Source: Dichotomocladium elegans
Lineage: Eukaryota; Mucoromycota; Mucoromycetes; Mucorales; Lichtheimiaceae
Reading direction: 5' to 3'
Length of the DNA stretch: 36,328 nt
Assembly: GCA_025716815.1 (NCBI GenBank)
Contig: JAIXMN010000070.1
Span: forward strand, 1 to 36,328
The position numbers and the translations under genes are program-made. Below the pieces are notes generated by a model. The model did not search any database. It saw nothing but the letters and a program-made list of their open reading frames with translations, and had not been told where the DNA came from. The stretch's first letter is position 1; every line of letters begins with the position of its first letter. Positions 25,718 to 34,512 of the stretch are shown piece after piece.

Positions 25718-28700
25718 AAATGTTATAAATACTGGGACCACCGACTCCACCCACAAGGACTCCGCAAAGGACGCGCAAATCGAGATATCGGAAAACCAAG
25801 ATCAAGAACCTTCGGAGCTACAATGTCAACTGGAGACGGACAAACAGTATTTAGAATCGTTAATGTCAATAAAGACCACTGACTTACCAATGTATTCAAT
25901 GACATGTGCCAATCGCTCAGTCGAGGTCCTTATCGACTCAGGCGCTACTGGGTCCTACGTCGCTCCTCATGTTGCATCCAATCTGCCCACACGGCGTGTA
26001 CCTGGTCGACAAGTTGAAACCGCAGGAGGGCACATTTTTGACATTTCCACACAAGTAACATTGCCCCTCGATGCACAAGGGTACAAACACACCATCGATG
26101 CTTACGTTCTCGACACTAAGTTTGACATCATCCTGGGACGTGATTGGCTTAAAATGGTGAATCCTCTGCCCGATTGGGATCTTGACACCTGGCGTATCAA
26201 TACAGAAGATAACACGTTCGTTCTACGACCTCAGCATCGACGAGAGGTCCCTGAGCTCGCATATTTAATATCAGATCGACAAGTGCAGCGCTGGGAGCAG
26301 GATCGTCGTGTCGCTGAAATGTCTCTATGTTATGTTCGCCCTACTCGAAAGGAACCCTTCACCCCCAGTAACGACAAGTTTGCATCATTGATAACCGAGT
26401 TCCAGGATGTGTTTCGGGACAAGCTTCCAGGACTTCCTCCTGACCGCGATGTAGAACACGTCATCGACACGGGCGATGCCGCTCCATTGTCACGACCACC
26501 TTTCAAGATGAGTCCGTTGGAGTTAGCCGAGTTACGGAAACAGCTGAACGAGCTATTGGACCTCCGCTTGATCCGGCCGAGCGTCTCATCATGGGGAGCA
26601 CCGGTGTTATTTGTCTGTAAGAAGAACGGTGAGATGCGAATGTGCGTCGACTACCGTGCCATCAATCGAGTAACAAAACGCAACACACATCCTCTGCCCC
26701 GTATTGACGAATGCCTTGAACAGCTGGGAGGTGCCCAGTATTTTAGCAGCATCGACCTAAAGAGCGGGTATCATCAAGTCCGTATCCGCGAGGAAGATAT
26801 CCCAAAGACGGCGTTCAATACTCGGTACGGTTCATACGAATTCCTGGTGTTACCTTTCGGCCTGACGAATGCACCGCCTACTTTTCAAAAACTGATGAAC
26901 TCAGTACTGAAGGATTACCTGGACAACTTCGCCATGGTCTATTTGGATGACATCCTTATCTACAGCAAGTCAGCTGACGAGCACTACAATCATGTTCGTA
27001 TGGTTTTGGAACGTCTCCGCAGTGCCAACCTGATTGCCAATCTAAAGAAGTGCGAATTCAACAAGACCACGCTCGAATTTGTTGGTTTCCAGGTGACGGC
27101 CCGTGGTATCTTGCCATCCCCAAATAAGGTCAAAGCGATACAAGACTGGCCCCAGCCGACAAACGTACAAGAAGTCCGCCAATTTATTGGACTCGCGTCA
27201 CATTACCGACGATTTATTCGGAACTTTGCAGCGATTGCAGCACCTATGACAGACTTGACTAAAGGTACTGGTATGAAAAAGAGAGAGATCACTTGGACTT
27301 CAGAGTGCCAGCAAGCGTTTGAAGAAATTAAGGCCCGCATGTGTGACGCACCTCTTCTTGCACCTCCGAATACGAATCTGCCGTTTGTGATCGAGACTGA
27401 TGCCTCTGATTTTGGAGTCGGCGCCGTACTCCTTCAAGAAGGACCCGATGGTATCTTGCACCCGCTCGCGTTCGAATCAAAGAAACTGTCTGCAGCCGAG
27501 CGCAACTATCCGGCACAAGAACGGGAGCTACTGGCCATTCTTCATGCACTTCGAACCTGGCGGTGTTTCATCGAAGGGCGAAGTTACACAGTTCATACCG
27601 ACCACATGCCTCTCAAGTATTACCGAACGCAGAGCAAACCTACCCCGCGTCTCACTAGGTGGATTGCTGAATTGGAGCTTTACGATCCGCATATCGTATA
27701 TAAACCGGGTAAAGAAAACCACGTTCCGGACCTATTGTCGCGACGTGACGGACCAGCATGCGTAACTACCGAAAATGACCTTGAGCCCGACTATTTATAT
27801 GCCGTCAAATCCATTCAGGAATCAGATTGGCCTAAATTCTATGCCCTACCGGAAGAACAATGGCCTTCTATATACCGCGATTTACTCACGAAACATAGGA
27901 ATAAGTTTATCGCACGCAATGGCCAAGTGTACCGCATTATTAAGTCCAGCAAGGATACCCAAGAAGTTCGCTACGTTTTGTTCGCTCGTCGCGCAGACCT
28001 TGTACAACAGTTTCATTCGTCCTTTGGCCACGCTGGAAACACGACAATGTATGACCTATTCCGAAAACGATGGTGGTGGCCCGATATGCGTACCGATATC
28101 CAGGAGTGGCTTGCCTCGTGCCCACAATGCCAGCTGGCTGCTAATGCCAATCGTCATGTGCACCATGCGCCAATGAAACCACTCGAAGTGCCCCCTGCTT
28201 TTGCCCGCTGGCATCTTGACTTCATCGGTGAGCTTCCTACAACTGCGTCTGGGAATAGATGGATTCTCGTAGCTGTTGATTACATGACCAACTGGACAAT
28301 CGCTCGCGCTGTTCCCGACGCCACTGGAGAAGCCATTGCAAACTTTATATACGAGGAAATTGTGATGCGTTTCGGGTGCCCCACTGAAATTCTCACCGAT
28401 CGCGGCGCTAATTTCATGTCCAAAGTCCTCAGTAACTATCTTGGCCGTATCAAGGTTAACCATTCTTTCACCTCGGCTTTCCACCCTCGGACGAACGGTA
28501 AAGTGGAACGCACCAACAGCATCCTGAAGCAAATGTTGCGTAAGTACGTCCATGGCCATATTTCTCAATGGGACCGATATCTGGAGCCTGCCTTATTTGC
28601 TTGCCGCATCCGCAAACATCGCACCACGGGGTTCAGCCCTTTTTTCTTAGTGTATGGACAAGAACCAATTTTACCCGGCGATCCTCTACACCCATTCCTT

Positions 28701-29195
28701 GCTGAGGTCCCTTCGACTACCGAGACGACTGTATCCACGACACATCGGGTTCCCGAAGTTCGACAACTACAAGAAGCCCGTCAACTGGCCACGCGCCGTC
28801 TCAACGATAACGCTGCTAAGGACAAAGCCCGCTGGGATTCCCTGATTACCCCGCAAAAATTTAATGTTGGCGACCATGTTTTGATGCGGCATGAGAACAA
28901 GCTCAGTCTAGAGTATAACTGGAAAGGCCCATTCATCGTTACTGCCTGCAATTACGACACCAACATATACAAGATAAAAGACATGAACGGCCAAGTTTAC
29001 ACCTCGTGGGTTCATACTGACCGCCTCCGACCGATCCATGTTAACTCTTCTGTCTCCTCCGACCCCTGGTATGATCCTACTGCCGCTCGCGCAGCTGAAC
29101 GTCGCCACCTCCACGCAGCCGCCCAATTATCCTTGTTGTTCGAGGACGACCAACACTTTGGAGAGGGGGTATTGTCGTCATACAACGCTTCCTGA
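25656..29195 (+). CDS. Gyp-2 Pol: protease, RT, RNase H, integrase
   Basis: The frame is open upstream of the slip site; I give the part read after frameshifting. Domains: aspartic protease (VLIDSGATGSYVAP, about 92); reverse transcriptase (CVDYRAINRVTKRNTHPLPRI; SSIDLKSGYHQVRI; catalytic YLDD near 429); RNase H (IETDASDFGVGAVLLQE, about 580; HTDHMPLKYY); integrase HHCC (FHSSFGHAGNTTMYD...CPQCQL, about 786-825); integrase core D-D-E (WHLDFIGEL; LTDRGANF; NGKVERTN, about 850-950); and a GPY/F-type module (EYNWKGPFIV). There is no chromodomain. The last 23 nt of the gene lie in the 3' LTR. Every catalytic motif is present. Confidence 0.95.
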   Translation, partial: RPSAGGLKGALPRNQVYQQSLNVINTGTTDSTHKDSAKDAQIEISENQDQEPSELQCQLETDKQYLESLMSIKTTDLPMYSMTCANRSVEVLIDSGATGSYVAPHVASNLPTRRVPGRQVETAGGHIFDISTQVTLPLDAQGYKHTIDAYVLDTKFDIILGRDWLKMVNPLPDWDLDTWRINTEDNTFVLRPQHRREVPELAYLISDRQVQRWEQDRRVAEMSLCYVRPTRKEPFTPSNDKFASLITEFQDVFRDKLPGLPPDRDVEHVIDTGDAAPLSRPPFKMSPLELAELRKQLNELLDLRLIRPSVSSWGAPVLFVCKKNGEMRMCVDYRAINRVTKRNTHPLPRIDECLEQLGGAQYFSSIDLKSGYHQVRIREEDIPKTAFNTRYGSYEFLVLPFGLTNAPPTFQKLMNSVLKDYLDNFAMVYLDDILIYSKSADEHYNHVRMVLERLRSANLIANLKKCEFNKTTLEFVGFQVTARGILPSPNKVKAIQDWPQPTNVQEVRQFIGLASHYRRFIRNFAAIAAPMTDLTKGTGMKKREITWTSECQQAFEEIKARMCDAPLLAPPNTNLPFVIETDASDFGVGAVLLQEGPDGILHPLAFESKKLSAAERNYPAQERELLAILHALRTWRCFIEGRSYTVHTDHMPLKYYRTQSKPTPRLTRWIAELELYDPHIVYKPGKENHVPDLLSRRDGPACVTTENDLEPDYLYAVKSIQESDWPKFYALPEEQWPSIYRDLLTKHRNKFIARNGQVYRIIKSSKDTQEVRYVLFARRADLVQQFHSSFGHAGNTTMYDLFRKRWWWPDMRTDIQEWLASCPQCQLAANANRHVHHAPMKPLEVPPAFARWHLDFIGELPTTASGNRWILVAVDYMTNWTIARAVPDATGEAIANFIYEEIVMRFGCPTEILTDRGANFMSKVLSNYLGRIKVNHSFTSAFHPRTNGKVERTNSILKQMLRKYVHGHISQWDRYLEPALFACRIRKHRTTGFSPFFLVYGQEPILPGDPLHPFLAEVPSTTETTVSTTHRVPEVRQLQEARQLATRRLNDNAAKDKARWDSLITPQKFNVGDHVLMRHENKLSLEYNWKGPFIVTACNYDTNIYKIKDMNGQVYTSWVHTDRLRPIHVNSSVSSDPWYDPTAARAAERRHLHAAAQLSLLFEDDQHFGEGVLSSYNAS
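29160..29169 (+). promoter_or_regulatory. Polypurine tract of Gyp-2
   Basis: GGAGAGGGGG lies three bases before the 3' LTR and within the end of pol. Confidence 0.8.
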
Positions 29196-29549
29196 CCGCT
29201 ATGCTGTGACGCTTCTTTTACCGCGACATCTATTGCAGACCTGATTTGGCGGAGTTTCCCTTTTTAGTCTTGTCATACCATGACCATCGTTCGAACACGT
29301 AGTCGCTTCTCGTCAGCCCACGTAAACCTCAAATGTAGTCTAACTTCCGTCGAACACGTATTCATTCCTCATCATGCCACGTAGCCTTTTGTCTTGTAAT
29401 CAGCATTACCACAATAGTTAGAGAACATATAAATATCCCCTTCCCTGGTAAACAATAAACATCATCATCCTCCCCGAGGTCTATCCTATATTATAATCGT
29501 CCCAAGCGCGTCACCACTGGCTACGGATATATCCGCCAAAAGGACGACA
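29173..29549 (+). repeat. 3' LTR of Gyp-2
   Basis: 377 bp, identical to 24225-24601 except one T for C. It is followed by AGAC, the target duplication. Confidence 0.95.
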
Positions 29550-29562
29550 AGACTGTAGTGTG

Positions 29563-29887
29563 TGTGTCGTAGGACAGTCAGATCAATTATTTTAACCACC
29601 GGCTGCACGATCATTACCAGGGAGCGTAGCACTTTTGGAAACAAAGTCCGAATGACAATGGTTGCTAAACATGAGTCATCGGTAGCCATCTTGACAGCAT
29701 TGTAGTCATTTTCGTAGTGATCAATACAGTATAAATAATGGGACAGTTGTTTTAATAAAGAGGATCATCTATCGGACGGTACAAGTATCTGTGTGGTTCT
29801 ATCTCTCCGTGGTTATCTCTTCGTGGTTATTCTCTCAGTGGACGTCGTCTCTTCTCCGTGGTATCCAAGTTTTAATAAAAGACGACA
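29563..29887 (+). repeat. Solo LTR related to Gyp-2/Gyp-3
   Basis: The 325-bp sequence begins TGTCGTAGG and ends AAGACGACA. It shares blocks with the Gyp-3 LTR (AGTATAAATA; AATAAAG; CTGTGTGGT; CGTGGTTAT; GGACGTCGTCT). No primer site, polypurine tract or coding region adjoins it. TGTG precedes it (29559-29562) and follows it (29888-29891), a possible 4-bp duplication. Confidence 0.7.
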
Positions 29888-29889
29888 TG

Positions 29890-29943
29890 TGTCGTCTTTT
29901 TGAATCCACAGAGGATGATAGACGACGTCCGAGAGGAAGATAG
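29890..29943 (-). repeat. Gyp-3 3' LTR, distal piece
   Basis: On the minus strand it ends AAAAAGACGACA, like the solo LTR, and joins the rest of the LTR at 34256 once the MULE and one 9-bp repeat are removed. It lies two bases from the end of the solo LTR, tail to tail. Confidence 0.75.
29935..29943. repeat. 9-bp target-site duplication of MULE (left)
   Basis: GGAAGATAG, repeated at 34247-34255. Nine-base duplications are typical of Mutator-like elements. Confidence 0.9.
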
Positions 29944-30913
29944 GAACATCATTATGGGCCCCCTACCCTCAGGGCTCCCCCCCAAGAAATTTTTGAATTT
30001 ATAAGCCCGCAGGTTTGCTAGTCAGCCATTCACTTTGCCGCGAAATTTTTCTCTGTTGGCCTTCACTGCTGCAACTGTCTACCACAATCTGCTCAAATCT
30101 CTGCTTCTTGCATCGTGATCCTTTGACTCATTATTTCACGAAACAGACAACATCACCTGGCTGAAGCATGCCATTTGATCCTTGAATTCCCCTGTGCCAA
30201 ATCATTCAGTCCAAACGCAATTCTCTGCTTTTCTCGCCGCAAAAAAAAAAACTGATGCAGCCTTCCGCATTTTCCTTAACAATTATGGCGCACTTCAACA
30301 TACGTCATCCCTCTTGGAAAGAAAAAAAACGCGACATCTTTTTGATTGTGCAGTTTTTTTCACTAATTCGTTTACTAATCTCAAATGTGTACTCGGGCAG
30401 CGCATTTGTGTTTCATCGTTTAGCGGTAAGTTGCAGGCGATTCAGGGTGGTTTGGGATTTTGGCAAAAAAAGAAACAGCTTAGATGTTCCGTCCATTTTG
30501 CAGACATTTGCTCCAATCTTGTGTTGAACAGATGTTTGTATGCTTTAGAGACATTACGCAATGCTTCGACTTCCGCTCTCCTCCCCCCTTTCTTTGCTTA
30601 CTGACTCTACAAGAGAGTTCAAGTACTGCGCGGTTTTCTAATGGAAAGGGTAGTATACACGAAATGCACAACAGTTTCGCCATCGATTAGGAAATTGTCT
30701 TGCTGCATTAACAATAAGTCAATCACAATCAGCAGCAAAGTGAATCATCACCGCATTTCGTAACAACATCTCTCTGAACAATATGCCAAAACTATACGCC
30801 GAGGAATAATGGAACGTCAGACCTACCAGCAACTTGTGCGGCTAGAACCAGTCAGCAGCGCAAACGCTTGGAATGACTGAACAGCGTGACAATTAGGAGG
30901 TGATGTGCTGAGA
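29944..30913 (+). repeat. MULE left terminal inverted repeat (~970 bp)
   Basis: It matches the reverse complement of 33273-34246. Open frames of 60-140 codons inside it occur as mirror copies in the other repeat, depend on A-run length, and have no recognisable domain, so I do not call a gene. Confidence 0.9.
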
Positions 30914-30996
30914 GGAACTGGTTAAAGAACACCGAGGAATAAAAGGCTGTTTTGAAGTATATAAGGATCGGGAGAAATGTATGGATTGTTGCCTCT

Positions 30997-33108
30997 TTAA
31001 TTTTGGCGGCGAAGTTTCATATGGTGACCAATCTTTGACACACGGTTCAGTTCTGCCTCTAGACGAAGTGCTGCTTGTAAAAGCATTTCGCCATCTTCGT
31101 CATCAGCAACGTACGATCGCTTTAAAGTATTGCTCATGCGAGCGAATACAGCTTTCACTCTATTGTCGATTGACTCATGAGCTTCAGCTTCGTCGTCCCC
31201 AGGCGCCGACCTTTGGTTCCCTGGAAAGACTGTCGTGTTCACCGCCAAGACAGCTTCATCGGGTTTCATCGAATGTGTAGGACAGTGCCGAACCACTAAG
31301 TACATGTGCTTACATGCCCTTTTTTTACGATCATACGCCGGACATGTGCAAGCACTGACATGTGTATTCTCGCAATACACCTTTCGTTAAGGGAACAAAT
31401 TAGTTTGTCGAAGGTGGAAAATCAATGATGTGTGTACCTCGTAGAATTTCTCTGCGTTTGTAAAAGAACGCACGCGGAAGCCTTCACCGTTGCTAAGAGG
31501 CACCACAAAAGATGGAACTTCGCTCTCAGGAATGAGGCTGGCAATCCTCACAAGTGCTCGCTCATCCCGCTGCATTTTGTTTTTAGTGCCGACAAGGTTC
31601 GTCAGTCTCCTAATCTCCCACTGGATGTCAAAGTCAATCTCATCAACAAGAAGGAAGACAAGACCATCTAGTCTGCGATTCTGCTTTCGACGCATATAAA
31701 TCGTCTTAAGCTGGTTATGCCAACTTTCAACGTAGTTGTTTGTCTCCATGTTTGTGAAGACATCGGGCTGATGGCATGCTGCCCATCGTTGTACTTGTTG
31801 CGGTTGAAGCCAATTGCGAGTGAAGTACAACAGGAAATCATTCTGTTCGGAATACGTCGTCTTAAAGCATTCAAGCCGCGTTTGAAAAGATATCACGTCA
31901 TTCTCATACATGAGTTCTTTCAGATCGCTTATGACACCTTCCTCGATGTCTTTTTTCGTCTCGGCGTCAGTAGCTACAACTTTTGCGCGGATGTTATTCA
32001 TCCATGCACGTAAAACGTGCCAATTGCAATACTGTATGTTGCAGTCGTTGCCCCACACGGACCGAATTGCATTGCCCTCTGGAAAACTGCAATCAATTGT
32101 CACCTTCTTAGGTCTCATCCCAATATTTGCGAGCGACTGAAGCCAGGCTGCAACTGGCCGAGATGTGAGGTCGTTCGTCAAATAATAAGCAACTGGGACA
32201 CCACGACCAGCAGCTTCGTGGAGGATGATAAGAGTGTAAAGGACTGTGTTCGGATAAGCAGTTACATCATGTGTGGCGTCCATGCTAAAGTATTTCGCTT
32301 TCTTCAACAGATCGCACTGCCACTTCGAACAAAACCCAAACGATATGTCGCGCTCATTGATGGTTTCAACGAAGACGCTATGTCCACCGCTCCGTAATTC
32401 GGACATCCATTTCCTCGTTGATTCAAAATCATCACCGCTCTTACGCGTACGTTCCTTCAACATCTGGTGATATTCATTATAAACATCAACAGTGTGGAGG
32501 TAGGCAGCTCGTTTGTTTTGCGGCGTGTCGATAAATTGGCGCCGGAGAGCATTGCGTACTTCTCGGACAGAATATCCCTTCTGTAGCTCCTCTCTGATCA
32601 TATTCCTGACTTCATCAGTATTTGGGAGATAGGCGACATCTTCAATACTCCCGGGAATATGATTGGTATGCCCATTCCGATATTTCAGATGAACATTTTC
32701 AGGATCAGAAGGGTAGCAAGTGGCGAGAAGTGTAGCTGTGCATCCGACTTTCTTGGAATCAGCCTGATTCAGTCTAAGCTGGCCACTTTCACCACCAGGC
32801 ACACGTTCTAAATGAGGTCGTGGTTTACCAGCCCGATGGCACTCGAATTTCTTGGACCACAACACCGATTGCGAAGTCAATCGTTTCTTTTCCACTATAA
32901 ACATTATGAACATCGCGTTCACATCTAGATCGGCGACATTACCATTGGGTTTAACACTCCAACGCTTTGACACCCAAAGTTCACCAGACTCTAGTGCTGA
33001 GTCCTTCAAGGTTTGTTCCCAGTTGTGAATGCTGACAATGCGTGTACTGGTAGTTGCGCGCACAGGAACAACGATGGTCGATGGCGTGTTATCTGAAAGT
33101 GCTGACAT
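30997..33108 (-). CDS. MULE transposase, two exons (31438-33108 and 30997-31380)
   Basis: Exon 1 carries the catalytic core: D in YFSMDATHD (residue about 277), D in VTIDCSFPEGN (about 339), a CxxH pair (CNWHVLRAW, about 352) and E in NNYVESWHN (about 461). Exon 2 carries a SWIM zinc finger (CTCPAYDRKKRACKH) directly after the splice, then a charged tail. Without splicing the frame stops at 31387; removing 57 nt joins FYE to VYCENTHVSACTC in frame. The total is about 685 residues, usual for MULE transposases, which cut at the inverted repeats and reinsert with 9-bp duplications. I place the start at the ATG of MSALSDNT (33108); upstream in-frame codons have only a TTG. Confidence 0.9.
31381..31437 (-). 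other. 57-nt intron in MULE transposase gene
   Basis: On the minus strand it runs GTACAC...AACGAAAG with a branch-like CTAAT about 20 nt before the acceptor, and holds an in-frame TAA. The length is a multiple of three, and splicing gives a continuous transposase with its SWIM finger. It is inferred from sequence only. Confidence 0.75.
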
Positions 33109-33272
33109 TTGAATGAGCAATGAAGGAAAAGAAAGTACATCGTCTAAAAACTTTTTTATTTATTTATTCACAATTTCGGATATTCTGTGAAAGTGCATAT
33201 CATCCCTGAGCAGTTTTCAGCTCATACTCGACTTCACTATTATGTGCACATCAGCAATGCTCCTGTCAATAA

Positions 33273-34246
33273 TCTCAGCACATCACCTCCTAATTGTCAC
33301 GCTGTTCAGTCATTCCAAGCGTTTGCGCTGCTGACTGGTTCTAGCTGCACAAGTTGCTGGTAGGTCTGAGGTTCCATTATTCCTTGGCGTATAGTTTTGG
33401 CATATTGTTTAGAGAGATGTTGTTACGAAATGCGGTGATGATTCACTTTGCTGCTGATTGTGATTGACTTATTGTTAATGCAGCAAGACAATTTCCTAAT
33501 CGATGGCGAAACTGTTGTGCATTTCGTGTATACTACCCTTTCCATTAGAAAACCGCGCAGTACTTGAACTCTCTTGTAGAGTCAGTAAGCAAAAAAAGGG
33601 GGGAGGAGAGCGGAAGTCGAAGCATTGCGTAATGTCTCTAAAGCATACAAACATCTGTTCAACACAAGATTGGAGCAAATGTCTGCAAAATGGACGGAAC
33701 ATCTAAGCTGTTTCTTTTTCTGCCAAAATCCCAAACCGCCCTGAATCGCCTGCAACTTACCGCTAAACGATGAAACACAAATGCGCTGCCCGAGTACACA
33801 TTTGAGATTAGTAAACGAATTAGTGAAAAAAACTGCACAATCAAAAAGATGTCGCGTTTTTTTTTCTTTCCAAGAGGGATGACGTATGTTGAAGTGCGCC
33901 ATAATTGTTAAGGAAAATGCGGAAGGCTGCATCAGTTTTTTTTTTTTGCGGCGAGAAAAGCAGAGAATTGCGTTTGGACTGAATGATTTGGCACAGGGGA
34001 ATTCAAGGATCAAATGGCATGCTCCAGCCAGGTGATGTTGTCTGTTTCGTGAAATAATGAGTCAAAGGATCACGATGCAAGAAGCAGAGATTTGAGCAGA
34101 TTGTGGTAGACAGTTGCAGCAGTGAAGGCCAACAGAGAAAAATTTCGCGGCAAAGTGAATGGCTGACTAGCAAACCTGCGGGCTTATAAATTCAAAAATT
34201 TCTTGGGGGGGGGAGCCCTGAGGGTAAGGGGCCCATAATGATGTTC
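33273..34246 (-). repeat. MULE right terminal inverted repeat (~974 bp)
   Basis: Reverse complement of 29944-30913 with a few substitutions and different G and T run lengths (for example near 34204-34213). It would hold the transposase promoter; the start codon lies 165 bp inside it. Confidence 0.9.
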
Positions 34247-34255
34247 GGAAGATAG
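34247..34255. repeat. 9-bp target-site duplication of MULE (right)
   Basis: GGAAGATAG, identical to 29935-29943. Confidence 0.9.
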
Positions 34256-34512
34256 TAAGACCACAAAGGAGTATAACCACGAAGGAATGAGACCACACAG
34301 GAATATAATGAGGATGGCGAGGATCTTAGATGCCCTTTATTCTATGTGATGGTCCACTATTTATACTGTTGGACGTGGCTAAGTATATCAAGATGGCTAA
34401 GTAATATGGATGTGGCGAAGTAATGATGGAGGGCGCAGCGTAAAAGAGATAAGGTGATACAATCATACAAAAGACAATACTGATCAAGAAGATCTGATAT
34501 GTTGCTACGACA
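34256..34512 (-). repeat. Gyp-3 3' LTR, proximal piece
   Basis: On the minus strand it begins TGTCGTAGCAAC after the polypurine tract and contains AGTATAAATAG and AATAAAG. It is interrupted by the MULE and resumes at 29943. Confidence 0.85.

Larger units (their letters stand above)
24225..29549 (+). mobile_element. Gyp-2: complete young Ty3/gypsy element next to tRNA-Ser
   Basis: This 5325-bp element has 377-bp LTRs with perfect 7-bp inverted ends (TGTCGTC...GACGACA) and one C/T difference between them (near 24394 versus 29335). It has a primer site, gag, a -1 frameshift signal, complete pol and a polypurine tract. A 4-bp duplication, AGAC, flanks it (24221-24224 and 29550-29553). It starts 33 bp after the tRNA gene. 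All reading frames are open, so it may be active. Confidence 0.95.
29944..34246 (-). mobile_element. Mutator-like DNA transposon (MULE), complete
   Basis: The 4303-bp element has ~970-bp inverted repeats that begin GAACATCATTATGGGCCC at both ends, a 9-bp target duplication and a spliced transposase gene with a catalytic DDE set and SWIM zinc finger. The two repeats differ by only a few bases and homopolymer lengths, so the insertion is fairly recent. It sits in the 3' LTR of Gyp-3. Confidence 0.93.

Noticed and set aside
30182..30690. Open frames of 60-140 codons in the MULE inverted repeats
   Set aside because: They recur as mirror copies in the right repeat, change frame with A-run length, and show no domain; they are explained by the repeat.
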